Assembly: GCF_014805625.2 (NCBI RefSeq)
Contig: NW_023998414.1
Location: 14,187,505-14,251,504 of the forward strand
Length of the DNA: 64,000 bases
DNA from: Glossina fuscipes
Taxonomy: Eukaryota; Arthropoda; Insecta; Diptera; Glossinidae
Direction: 5' to 3'
A program made the position numbers and the translations under genes. How positions within the stretch are numbered: the first letter of the stretch is position 1; every line of letters starts with the position of its first letter. The notes beneath the pieces were generated by a model that saw only the letters and a list, made by a program, of their open reading frames with translations, had not been told where the DNA came from and did no database searches. Positions 12,458 to 25,900 of the stretch are shown in pieces.

Positions 12458-12470
12458 TACATTGATCAAT

Positions 12471-15400
12471 TGTGGCTTCAGTATGTCCGTGTGCGCGATT
12501 CCATCTGTATTCCAGAACAGGAAAGCCTTATTCTTTTTGACATAATTTTCGTACACTCGAGTTGCATTGAGCACTAGTCAAGACACACCGCCATTCGCAA
12601 CCTGACTTTCGCCGCCGCAGTGGTTCACTATTAGCACAAGTCCCATCGCCAGTTAGTAGGCTGTCTATTGAATCATCTCCAGTGTCGTAAGTTATCACCT
12701 GTTTTAACGCACAACCCAATGTTAACACCATTTTCTTTCGGAATTGACTCTTTTCGAACAAGCTTTATACAGCATTCCTAGCAAAGGTCTACCAAGTTTG
12801 TACGGATGTGTGCGAAACCTAGAAGGACTTGAGAAATCTATTTTCTATTTTTGTGTGATTCAATTCCCAATAAAGTGTTCTTACGAGAAGTAAGCCGTTA
12901 TATGATATTCGATAAAATTTATCATATTTTATAACAAAAACAAGTATAAATAAAATGTATTGAGCCAAAACATTAACTTTGCTAAATTTAGACCAAATTG
13001 GTTCACCCTTTGGGCACTCTGCTATATAAAGATTGTCATGAAGAGGAAGACTATACATTGCCGTATTATTTCAAATATTTTGTGATGATGGCAGGCGCGG
13101 GATGATATTAAGCGAAGTGGTATTCTAAAGTCGGCATTTCTTGAATGCAACGTTTTAACATGTTTCAGATAGGATTTTACTGCCATTAATCATTCTTATA
13201 AGTCCCGATATGTTGAATTTCTTATTACTGTTCGTTATTAAAATATGCGTTTATCTCGCTACCTCTGTTTCTCAACGGATTCTGGTCTATTTACTGCTAA
13301 TTTTAGATTAACGACGCCGTCTTCTTCTTTCGTTTGTATTGTATATCTCACGGATCGCCAAATCCCTTTCATATCTAGCGCTTATACTCTCTCTTTCTGT
13401 ATTGATTGTATAAAACGTTTTTTATTACAATCATGTTTATTTCTTTCTATTTAACAGCTTTTCGTGCATACATGCTCAGGAATTCCTATGCATAGAGCTA
13501 TATTCGTTTCTTTCTGCGTTAATATTTAGCTCGCATTTTTCTGAGTAACATAATCATTAACTAATAATCTATTTCTTAATTATGTAATAGAAATCAACAC
13601 ATTCATCTGCACACAACTAATGTTAAAAATATTGAAAACGAAGCATATGTACAAAGTATGTGTCAGCCTTACTCTTCTTCACACTATCCTAACTAACCTG
13701 CGAAAATGTCTCATATTAAATTCTCTTAGCTTTATGCTCACAATGCTTATAGCAAAGAGTATCGCAATCTTCTTAGAAAACAAACTATTTCTCACTTTAT
13801 ATTCATTTATTCAATGACTTATTTATGCAAACCAAGCATAAAAGGATTATGGATAAAGTGTCTGTACTGAAAATAAACAAAACATTTTCGCCTATACTTC
13901 CAGAGCATATAAATAAAAAATTTCATGAAATGTGCTATCTGCGTATATGTACAGCTGGTTTTTGATATGTATAAAAAATTATTGAGATGATTACCATCTG
14001 GGTCGTACTGTAAAGTTAACAGTGAACAAAATCGTTCACATAAAATAAAAATGATTCAAACCGCAAGCAGATAGACTAAAGAAAAAAAAGAACAGAAAAA
14101 CTCTCATTTTATTGCAGTGTTGCCATCTCTTATAATAAATAAAAACGGCATCTTCCTTACTCACAGTTGTTATCATACTTGTATAGAAAAGCACACATGA
14201 GTGACTTCAAAAATTGCTGCTTTTAATATATTTAAAACAAACTAAGAAATTCTTTTTTTGAACTTGTTTTATGCTTAGTAACATAATAGCAAAAAGCAAA
14301 CTTAGTCTCTTGAGTCCTTCATCGTCTCTCTTGTTGTATTGCCCTATTCTGTTCCATGAATTATGAGTGTAAAGTTATTTTGATCTGATAACTATGCTAG
14401 GATTGATATATATGTATATATATTAGATTACCTGTAGTGTAAATTAAAACCGTAAGTTTTCTCAACATCAACATGTTAACTATCGCATATCTCAATCAAG
14501 TTGTTGGTTTTGCGAGAGTAATCTTACCAATGCAACCAAAGATTAATTGTTTGCATATCAGTCCACGAATATTTCCATATTGTGGACTCTGTGGTCTTCG
14601 CACTAATCTTAAAATGAAGGTTCAATTTGTTATATAGATGCATAGATTAAAAACAAAGAAATTTAAACATTACTCCTATCTATTTACGTGTTTATGGCAA
14701 TACTGTTCGTGTAGTAACATAAGAGAGTGCTGTAGTTATGAAATCTTTAAAATGCGCATGCTTTAGAAAAAAAGTGAGAAAGAGAATTACATATCTTACA
14801 ACAATACTAGCAAGTATGTGATCAACTATGTGCATACTATTCAACGATATGAACGGAAATTGTAACAAAGAATATTACAAGTCTCTGTGATGGCATGCAT
14901 GGGAAGACAAACAATATTCGAGAATAATTAGGGTTGGTTTAACGTGTATATATGTAAGTTGCTAGAGTGCCAAAATACCTATATTCGTTTCATTCATTTT
15001 TAATTAACATTATCTTTATTATAAGATCCTTTGTGTTTAATACTGCTTAACATACAGTGAAAAACAAAGTCTACGTACACGTAAGAATTGTTTAATACTA
15101 TGAAAAAGGCGGGCTAAAACACAAAATCGTTTAGGCCAATAGTTCAGGGGGCAAACCGCTGTGACGATCTAAAAACAAAGAGGTTCTTTGACAATGCTTT
15201 TAGGATAGAAGGAAATAAAAGTGCAATTTTTGACCAAAAGGAGGGCACTCCTTCGATCAATAAAAAATATTTAAATTGACTTATCGCAAAAATCCTAGTT
15301 CATATGTTGCGAAATCATAGAGAAAATGATCATAAAAAATATAATTCTGCAACCAAACCAATAACAAGCTCTTAGTTAGGCTACCTTGATGAAGGTTTTA

Positions 15401-18400
15401 CTAATATCTTTTTTTTTGAAAATGCTTCTAAATGGCAAGAGAGGCAAGAGTAATCAAAGGCTGATGCTTCCCAGATGGAATTGTAATGACACAAGCATAT
15501 TGGTCGCAGCGCTTAGCGTATTTTAAAATCTATTAAGCGAAAAAAAATTGATTTCTTGAAGAATTTACAGCGGTTTGCGCCCTTAAGCAACCAAATGCAA
15601 TATTTATTTTTGAAAAAAATTTTGATTCAGAAACCAAATCACTCGATTTTAAGCAAAAACATAAAAAACTTGTGGGACAAATGCATACATGCACCAAATT
15701 ATTTTTGGAAAGCCTGCTAATTCTCAAAAAAATAAAAAAAGTTCATTGTCTTGAACATTATTTATTTCCATTTCTAATGATGAATAGAAATCCAAGCTGC
15801 GCCTGTTAATGTCAAGCAGCTTTTAGAAATTCACGCATTTCTCTTTTTCAAGCATCCTTTATTTTGCTGGGTGTTATTAAATTTGAAACATTTTTTTCTG
15901 CTACATTTGACTTTCCTACTTGTATCCGTCACGTGGATATTTTGTATTGTTATAGATCGTCCAATATTTTCCTTTAATTGTTGCTCCATAATTTCATTCC
16001 ATTCCCATAATTTCAATACGGACCTTAAAGAAAATCTTTATTCCCCATCTGAAGCAACTGTCGGATACTTTATTAATTGAAGGAGTCCTAGCAAACGCTT
16101 ACTTACGTGGACTATGGTAACTTCAAATATCTAGGTATCAATGATAAACAGTTTTAGAGAATTTGAACATTGATATATGCTATTGCTTTGCGGGCATGGT
16201 GGGTGTGATTCGGACGTCTCAAGTCTTTCTCAACATCTACCTTATTATTTACAACTGACTAGAAAGGCCTAATTACCGCACGAGTTCTATATTTGGCTTG
16301 ATAACAGTTCAAGATATGTCTTTTTTCGTAAGCTATCGATCGAAAACGGTTTTATTGAAAATCCTATGAGCGCTATCACAGCCTGAGTATACACATAAGT
16401 CTTGCTTTTTAATTTTCTTTTTCTCTCTATTGACAAAGAAGAGAAAGGAAAAAAAGCAATTAGATGCACGCTGTCTCTTTCACTTTATCATTTTTTCTCA
16501 AAAGAATCAAATATACTCATTTTCTCTCATCCCTTATTGTATGTGGCTTTACTCTCGTTTTTTGTTGATTACGTTTTAAGTCTCATATTCGTTGTAAGAT
16601 AAGTGATGCTTACCGTCAAAAATTTTCAATAAAATTAATTTACTTAAATGTGCTTGACTTACCTTTAGAGTTCTCTTTTTATTATAAAGCGGTTCACTTA
16701 ATTTAACTATATTTTCACTTCTTAAAAATTTTGTCGATGTTCATCCACTGAAAAATGATTTAGTAACATTCAGACATTCACAAGAACACTAGACACGACA
16801 CCGCACAACACGCTACTAAAATATTGCAATCAAAAGAGAATAAGTTGTGACGCCAATGTTAACTGTTAACAGAAAACTAAAAAATCGTACCATACAGAAA
16901 TTCTCTGTGTAGCTTAAAGAGTATTTAGTTGCTTTATGATTTACGCACACAAAATAGACAAATTTTTAACCAAGGCATTGCTCACTTTACAGACATTAAA
17001 GTTAGTACTCAAAGTTCTCTTTAAAATGGAAAATATTTATCATTAATTAATGTTGTATGCGGTGATTTTTTTTAGGTAACAAAGAAGTATTTAAGCAAAT
17101 TGTAATTTAACATCGTGAGAGGCTGGCTTTCACATTTTTAACAATATCTTTTGAGGGCCCGACGGCTCTAAAAGCGAGAAAGAGGGGAAAAGACTGAGTA
17201 AGTTCTATCCTTCGATCATATAAACCTAGCATAAAAAACGAAACTTTAGAAAGAAGAATGTTGTAAAGAATATTGCATCTTTAAAAAAGAAAACAAATTT
17301 ATTGGTTTCAGTCATGCAATTAATTCATATGTACATTTATCTCTTTCATTCATACGATGGCATTTAGAGCTCAATAACACAATCTCTGTTATTACGTCTA
17401 ATGCATACACATAATAATATCTCACTTTATTAAAAGAGAAAAAATTACAGCATTGTGCCATATAAAAAGGAAATAACTAATAATATATACGGAATATTAT
17501 GTAGAAAGAGACGGAATAATACACATTAGTAAAGCAGCGAATGACAAAACAAAACCGAAGAAAACAAAAAAGAAAATAAAAATGTAAATACACTACATCG
17601 TTGCCAGATGATCCACAGTGCTTGTGTATAAATAATTACCATATTCAAAACAAGAAGAAGAAGAAAAAGAAGAAAACAACGTGTGCAAGCAATTCACGCG
17701 TTTGAGGCTACACAATGAGTCATGAGAAATCATATGTATGTATATGTGCGTACAAACAAATATAACAACACCAAGAAGAAGAGTAAAGACGATTTTTTTA
17801 AATTCAAAAAAGTTATTTATCTGATTTATGTTTATTTTGTACTAATTGAATGCCGTTTATATATATATTCGTTATTACTATTTTTTATATATATTTCTTT
17901 TAATTTTCATTTATTTATGTTTATTTATATGATTTTTTTTATTATCATTTTCACGTAAATTGGAAAACAAGCAAGAAGGCAACTTATTTTCAATTTGAAT
18001 TATATTTTTCAGATCAAAACCTTTAAGCAATTCTTTTGCTTTGTTTAACAAGTCAATGAAATCCGCCTCTGTGCCACTTCTTTATACTCATTTTTCTCAA
18101 TTCTTTATTTCATTAATCATTAAATTTTTTTTTTTTTTTATCATTGTAGTTGTTTACATTTGCGTCGATTTCCTTACTTTTTCTTATCAAAAAATATGGC
18201 AACGTAACTTCTCATTGTGCTTACTATTGAGGCTTTAATTACCCTTAATTACGCTTCACTGTATACAAAATTTTTAAAATTTGAACATTTTTATATAAAA
18301 ATCGAAAAGTGAGCAAAGGGAGCAACGTAACCATATCAATAGTTTTTTTTTTTATGAATTTACAATTACTTTAGTTTAGCGTTACAACTGTATCATTCGA

Positions 18401-18760
18401 TCATTGAAAAAAACCCATAGTTCGAAAACATCCTTTGCAGTAGTTTTCTAAAACTTCGTTATATGCTTATTCGCGATTACCATAATTCTTAATCTGGCGA
18501 AAAACTTTTATCATAAATAAGTTTTCTTTTTGAAGTTTGAAGTGAATATCTTAGCGACTTCAACATCTTTATTGGTTGGTCCGCTGCTTTCATGACAATT
18601 ATTATTTGTATCAATAAGTTCTGCGCATTGAAGTTGTTTGTTTTATAAAATGTACCTGACGCGTTCATTTCTTCCCAAGTAGATTACAAATTAGCGTTCA
18701 TACGGTATCAGTTTCGATTGGCTAAAACTTATTTTTCGGTGTATATCGAATTGTAAAGAG
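12471..18760. other. Gene-free region with diverged repeats
   Basis: No host gene or RNA gene was recognised. A GC-richer patch at about 12530-12760 carries a 77-codon minus-strand frame of unknown nature. About 12930-13040 resembles, on the minus strand, the dispersed repeat text CCAATTTGGTC. The remainder is AT-rich and seems to be built of diverged copies of DNA that also occurs at 23-28, 30-32, 34-37 and 42 kb. For example, the block AAGTATGTGATCAACTATGT at 14813-14832 recurs near 27470, and TTACGTTTTA.GTCT at 16568 recurs near 31960. Confidence 0.45.
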
Positions 18761-19205
18761 GTGGATACCATTTGCACCACTACATGTTATTCTGTTTTAA
18801 ACTGGAAAGAAATGCAGCTAAAGCTGCATCAAATAACTAAGTTGCTTTGGGGCCAAAATGTAGTAAACTATGAAAAAGTTGGAAACTGGCTTGCGAGATT
18901 TCAGGCAAAAAATTTTACTTTTGAAGATGATAAGCGCAGACCAATAAGCGATCTTCAACTTGGCCTGGGACTTTCCTCTATTGCGGATTATTCTCTAGAC
19001 CTGCCTCCTTCTAATCACCGCTGATACAGATCGACATAGTCCTACATAGCAGATTAGCACCTCACAAAAGTTGAAGATGTGCGTAAATTAGTCCATGACT
19101 ATTTTGCCTAAAAGCCACGAAGTCTGTATCACGATGATAACTGCAGACTACGCGATAAGAGGGAAAAGACCGGAGGTAGTGATTGCGAATATTTCGATTA
19201 TTTGG
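18761..19205 (+). pseudogene. Internally deleted mariner transposase fossil
   Basis: The first part reads like the N-terminal helix-turn-helix region of a mariner transposase: ITKLLWGQNVVNYEKVGNW, then LARFQAKNFTFEDDKRRPIS. After a jump the text matches the extreme C-terminus, with KVEDVRKLVHDYFA, a stop, KPRSLYHDDN and finally CEYFDY. The catalytic D,D34D domain between them is absent. Stops and frame changes are present, so it cannot make an active protein. Terminal inverted repeats were not found. The arrangement is that of an internally deleted, non-autonomous copy. Confidence 0.65.
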
Positions 19206-22159
19206 CTTTCTAGCAATCGTAGCTAAATATGAATTTTATCAAAAAAATATCTGGAAGTGATTCAAAAGGTTTAAGAAGGCCTTCTTAGTTCAATTTGCAG
19301 ATAATCAATTAAGAAACTGCTTTTTGTATTCCCATAAGGTGATCTAAAAAAGTTTCGCCGGCTTGGCTAATTGTGGGCTGAACAAGCAGGCACAGTCTAC
19401 TTTGTAATTCGTTGTTAGACTCCAAGATTGTAAGTCAAAAGTGAATTTTAAATTCCTACTAGACGAATTAATACTTTATGAGGGTTCCGGTATTTATTTG
19501 CGCATGTAAGAAGCGAAAACATAAACTAACACTTCACGCTTATAGGATATACTCAACAGAATTTATTTGGTGTTAGTTGATTATATAGTTCTTTTATTGC
19601 TGTAATTGTGTCAATTCAACATTATTCCTGCCTTCGCTCAGCCTCTCAAAGGAGTTGCCACAAACCCGAGTAGATAAGGGTCAGTGCTAGCGCTCTGTGC
19701 GATAGACCATATTTTGCCGCAACCACAGTGAGCGTTCAACCGATCAAAGCGTAACACTCACTGACCGGGCACACACCAATTAACCTGCGGCCACCTCCTA
19801 TCTCTTTTCCACTATTTCCTGACCATCATCATGTATCGAAGATATCCCTCGAGTGGTTGGTTACAATAAAAAAAAAGAAAGAAGTAAAAAGGATGTACTA
19901 ATTTCCTTAAAAGCATATCACTCTAAGCTTGAAGAGATTTCTCAAGCCAATTCATTTTCAATATCTCTGCCTAAGTAGTTAGCTACCTTGGAAATACATT
20001 AATAGTTCTTTTCAGTATAGAGCTCATGAAAGCAAAAATAATAGTAATGCAAAAGGACTTGTCCACAAAGCTTAACTCAGGCTACAGATACAGCGCAAAC
20101 GAAGTTTCATCGTGTAAAACCCCCGCAATAAACTGATGTGTTATATATTGCCGGTAAAATTGAGTGAATATTAGTCGAGAGCGGTGAAAATGTTGTCACA
20201 AAATTATATTAAAATGATGTGGTTATTTGCATACACATAGATACTATAATTACGACAGTGCGATAACAATTGTGTTAACAAAGTTTTTTTTATTAATATC
20301 AAATAGTCCTTGTTTGTGAAATTTTTATTGAACATTTCAACCTAAAATAAGTAAAAAAAAGTATTCACAAAGTGTAATCAAAAAACGATTAATTCAGAGT
20401 TGTGGGTTAAAGTTGAACTATGAATGTGTGTGGGACGGAAAACTCTATGATAGCAACAATTCAGTCATTGACTAAAGCAACACTGGCAACAAATGGTAAT
20501 GGCACCAATGTTTGAAGAGCACCAAGAAACTTTAGAGATGAAAGTTAGTATCTTTCAAGGTAGCGTGCAAGAAGTAACCATTATTAAGGAGGACGTGTTA
20601 CACATGCTTTTCACTATGAAGAAGTAAAGCCTCAGCAAGTTCTTACTACATAATTTATACATAGAACAAAACACGCCGAATGGAACACTCAGGAAATTGC
20701 ATGGAATCAGTCAACTCAAATGTTACAAGTGCAATAAAATTATTCTCTTTACTCGATAGTATCGATCAAGTCGTAAAACTTTATATCTGATATCATTTAT
20801 TCAAAAAAATCAATGTAATAGTGATTCATTTCGAATCAATCGTTTAAGAAGGCGAAAAGACACGACCAGGATACCAATAAGTTAACAAGCTGTGCCTAAA
20901 ACCATTAAGAACAATATGTGTTCGTTGCTACGGACGTTATAAACGAGACTGTACGAAGCACACTACTAATCTGAGCGCAGCTAAAAATTGCCCTTCTCAA
21001 AAAAAAGGTAAATAGACAATGTAACTCAAGAAAAGCAGAAGGACGGAATCATTGATTTCTTCAATAGTCAGTAGTGTTCACCCGTTGTTCTTTTGCAAAA
21101 AAATTGTGGATATACAAAATTTTAAGCAGACCGTAGAAAATGAAACGGGATTGCCAGAAAGGGAGCCGATCCCATATGGAGGAGTGATCGAACTTCGAAT
21201 GCTCTCGAAGATTGAGTTCATCAGAGCAGTAGAACTTAGACTTAAGAAGGACAACAATGGCAAGTAGAAATAATAAAGGTGCACAAGGAAAAAACCGCTT
21301 TTTCAACTGGCTGCGACTTATGCCAATTTACTGCTGGGCAAGTGGTAAACCAGGTCAAATAACATGTGCAAATTACGTAATTTAATAATCTTACGCTTGT
21401 ATTACAATGGACCTAAACCAAGATTTACCTTAATAGTCGAAAAATTAGTCTTGTTATTGGCAAGAAGCCCGTATAAAAACAATTAAAACAATGAATGAAC
21501 TTCTGTTTCCATCTTCCGTCCACGGATGCACGTGCGGTCGGAGTAGCCAGAACGGAAAGTGATAGGCAATCACAGTAAGTCGTTATTTATTCCTGAGAAG
21601 TGGCATAGCAGAAATTATCAGTAATCGTAGTCTTAATTGAACATTTTCACCAATATGTAAATAATTCTACTGTGGCAGGATTAGTGCAACTCAAAGAACC
21701 GAAATGATACCTAACCAGAAGGATTTAAAAGTCGCATGCACTGTCTACACAGCCATACAGCTCCCAATGTAAATGCTGCTCAAGAAAGGAAAATAGGCAT
21801 AATTTCATTATTTACTGATTTGTCATAAGCTTTTGCATGCGTAGTTGGAACATAAGGCTGAGCGCTATAATGACCATACTTTGAAAAGAAAGAAATATTG
21901 GTCTGGAGCCCTGTAGCGGAAGCGCATACCACTTACGACAGTATTCCCCAGTCAAAATCATAGCGATAATTGAAGGCTATCATAAGAAGTCAAATGGAGG
22001 ACGTCTTCCTGCACAAGTCCGCGAGAAGGAAAAATAAATTCATTAGTAGATAGAATGTCAAGAGTTAATTGTCATGTGTAAGGAATGGACGCCTCTTCTT
22101 CTTTGTAGAATATCTGCAGGTTTTCGTGAAATAGATTCGTATTGTGTGAACAGTTACGA
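19206..22159. other. Gene-free region; possible retroelement gag remnant
   Basis: A GC-richer patch at 19620-19860 contains inverted GGTCAGTG / CACTGACC words but no recognisable protein. At about 20910-21005 the + strand reads CVRCYGRYKRDCTKHTT followed by NLSAAKNCPSQKK, loosely like a Cys/His knuckle of a non-LTR or gag-type nucleocapsid; this is weak. The open frame at 21052-21267 is unrecognised. The rest is AT-rich. Confidence 0.35.
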
Positions 22160-22945
22160 ATGGAATGTTATCTCATTCTTGCACCAATTGCTTCAATGAC
22201 ATTGGAGATGGGAATGTGAAACCTCACTGTCTCCTCTGCAAGTCCCCATAACGATTCAATTATCCTGAGGTCTGACGATGGTGCTAGATTGTTGTTTGGA
22301 ATATAGCAGGGTTAGGCAACAATATGCTAACCATAGTAAGAACTTCGTCATTGAGGAGGAGGACCAGTGATGTGAACGAGAGGACCAGCTGAATATCGTG
22401 ATATAGCCGTCCAAATCATAATAAGCTGACTGTAATAAGTAGGTGGTCCAGATTGTAGGCTTATTTTTCGTACATGACCGCGGTGGTTTGCAGAAAACAA
22501 TATGAACGATGGTTCACTGGACCATACCATATTCTTCGAATGAGCAAGCGTCAAGGTTTTATGATCGTGTCATCGCTTCGTTCGAAGGTTGGCGTTAGTT
22601 TCAGTTTTGCAATTGCAGCCGTTCCATAAATGTCAGCTTTATTGAGCCCCGCCGTACTGTGGCCATCAAAACAGTAATACTCAAGCGATTTCTGAGTTGT
22701 GCTGACCACAATCCTTTTTAATGTTTGTCAGTCTCTGCAACTTAACTTCCAGTTTTGCCGACTATTCATCTTCGCTGATGATGGTTTACCGTGTTTTACG
22801 TATGCTGCCGTTCGTGAATATGAAATAGTTCAGCTGTCTTCATCACAAACCCTCTCGCTAACCGAGCACCAACTATTTGCTCTCTTTCGAAGTCTGAGCG
22901 ACCACACTTACCACCGTAACAGAACAAATTGTATAATACACTGAA
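22160..22945 (-). pseudogene. Tc1-like transposase fossil
   Basis: On the minus strand, near 22930, GRSDFEREQIVGARLA with MKTAELF matches the N-terminal helix-turn-helix of Tc1-family transposases. Further on, GKPSSAKMNSR and QTLKRIV continue the family pattern in another frame. At 22555-22348 comes HSKNMVWSSEPSFILFSANH with GPLVHITG, the region around the first catalytic Asp, which is here replaced by Ser (WSSE instead of WSDE). Near 22270, SSDLRIIESLWGLAEETVR matches the third catalytic block. The block with the second Asp is missing. Multiple frameshifts show it is dead. Confidence 0.75.
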
Positions 22946-25900
22946 ATATGACCTACAAGGCTTGATATGTAAACAACATACAACCAAATGGTATCATGCT
23001 GCATAGCGTCTATATTATTCTTCCCATTCCCTGTAGATCGATGATTGTGAAAATGTTTTAAGATTAGAAAAAATAAATAAAAAGTAGGAAGAGGGTGTTG
23101 TTGCATCGTTTGACAGAATTTTAATGAACACTGCTGGACCATTTTGGACCAGCCATAAAGTTCGCAGTTCCTGTAGAACTGCGCACCGAATCATGAGAGT
23201 GCTCACACATCGAGCCGTCATTTTCGTTTTCGCATTTAAAAACTCTGAAGTGGTAAACACATTAAGCAGCCGAGTTACCATATTGTTTTAGAGCGAAATG
23301 TAAAACGAAAACATATGGTTTTGAAACGGATACAAAGAAATCCATGTAAACATAACAAAATTTATAAAAAATAATAATGAGTAGAATAATATAAGAGGTA
23401 AAGAAGCTTGTTCATTGATTCGGTATTTGTAGATATAAATATTTGACATATTTTTGTCTATTAATCGATACACAATTTGAAAATTAGCATCTATCAATTT
23501 CGAATAAAACAATTTGATGCATATATTTCACCTTTAAAATAAATATTGTTTGTTTTTCATTTCTGAAAAAAATCACATAATGTAAAAAAAGTCTACACTA
23601 GTTTAAGATAAACATAAATTAGATAAATAATTTCTAAAATTCAAAAGAAACAATCATTTCTTTTTGTGCGTTTTTTCTTTTCGTTTTATTTGATTGCCAA
23701 TTTTTGATTGTCCCTCTGATGACTTCATTTCACCGCTGATCTGAGAAAAGGTTAGAGATATGCAATTCAGCTTTCAAACAACACTTCAGAAAATATCAAA
23801 AATTAGGTTGATCGGTTCTCAACAACATACAGAGATCGATAGTACACGACAATGCTGTTCTTTTCTCCTGTTTCACGAACTAGATGATCCACAGTTTGGC
23901 ATTTAAAGAGTATATTGTAAATAATATAATAGATAAACATTTACGTAGGTTGAATAAGTCAAGTTTTATTAATAAAATTGCAATCCAACTGTAAAATTCG
24001 TACGTATAACTTATGTGTTACATCAAAGACAATGAAAATGTGAAATATGTCACTAGACACTTTTACATTTTAGAAAAAAATTGAAAAAGAACTGAAGTAA
24101 CAACCAAAAGGGAGCCAATAATAATAATACATAAATCACTCGTTAGTTTTAAAAAATTATGAAGAAGGCGATCAGGAACCGGTAATAAGGGAACTCTTTC
24201 TGTTTTTATTATTTCTTGCTATGAACTCGGACAGGTGTTTTTCGTTTTATTAAAGCAATGTATGCACATTCGAAAGCATTATATATATAAGCAAGCATGC
24301 GCACAAATAATATGCTTTTGAACTCGACTGTGTACTTGACTTGGGATTATTATGGGAGCATATAACCGTGCATAAACGTTATATACGTGCATGCATATAG
24401 AGAGGTAAATAGTTTGTTTTCGTTTATGTCATTTATGCATATGTTGATGAAGTAACAAATATAATATACCTTTTCATTGCACACACCATTTTGTTTTTAA
24501 CTTTTCTGATGTTAATGTCAAACTGTTGCTTGAATTTGATTTTCAGGCTATACACTTTGACAAAGTCGACTATTAAATACTCTGCAATTTTATTTCACCC
24601 TGCTCTTCTTGCTGTTCTTCTTCATTATCTCCCCATTTTACTTTAGTATTCAGCTATGTTTCTGATTTGAATTTCCAAATTTTATTGAAACCTAAACATT
24701 AGAGTTTCCTTTTTTGTTCACTTCCTCAAATAAATAAGCATGGTGGCTAATAAGTACTGGTGTTTCGGATACAATCGGTATTTTTCAGAAATTTTTGGAT
24801 ATTCTACCATGATATATTCCTTCCCCTTAGTATTAAATTTATGGTATCGTATTTTGTCAATACATGCAGCCATTGATGAAACATGTCACGTTAGGCTTTT
24901 TATAGTGCTACACTACAAAGCTCGCATTTGTAACTATTTGCGTATTATTGCATAATATTTGCGAATATATGCAACGCTTACGCATGGCTGTGTATTCATA
25001 TCCATTTTTTTATCAAAAAAAAAAAAAAAATCACCTCTCGAGCTTGAGAGCAAAATATATATCCATCTTTCTCTAAATTTTTTTAATGCTTATATATGCG
25101 CCTACGTCGTACACAATTCTGTAATAAAACAAAAACAAGCTTTCGAACTCGTAGCAAACAACAGCAACAACAGAAAATGAATTTACTTAACATCCCCTAC
25201 TTTACGGCGTTATTAGTACTTTTTTCTCTATTCAGTGAAAGTAACGATTGCAAATATCTTGTTGTGTTTTCATTGCGCTGCGTTTAGAATTCGATGCCAA
25301 CGCATTCAACGATTCGAGCAACGCATGTTCCTCTTCAATACAGAATTAATTTAATATAAAATTAGTTTAATTCTGCATAGTTTGTTGAAAACAACACAGA
25401 ATTTTTGCTTTGTTGATAAAATTAATACAGCACATCATAAACAAAAAACATGGTTAGGTAAGAAGCGCGATCACCAAGTCAGTGTTCTGTGTTTCAAATC
25501 ATTATCCCTCTATCTCTTTTCTCGCTTCTCTCTGCATGTCGTCGTGTTATACGAAAACGAGACAACCCCTTTAGTGATATAATACTGTGAAGACGGTAGA
25601 GAAAATACAGTGTTGTTATAAACAAAGATCGGCGGACAAAATGCAACTTATTGAAGACTTAATATGAAAAGTAAACTAGAAAAGGACAGAATAATGTTTA
25701 TATTATAAACTTATTTGATGAATTCAATTCTTTTTTTTTATTTTCTTCATAATATTCGAATGTTTTTATGTTAGTTTTTGTCGTTGCGTTGAAATTGTAG
25801 ATATCATGTTTTACGAAAATGAAAAATGCGAGTTATTATCGAATTCAATATAGAGTGCAACAAAAATACTATTTTGCCTATCCCGTTTCTTTACTCGCAT

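Noticed and set aside
17722..17958. Membrane-protein-like 78-codon frame
   Set aside because: Phe/Ile/Tyr-rich because the DNA is TA-rich; no charged framework, no homologue.
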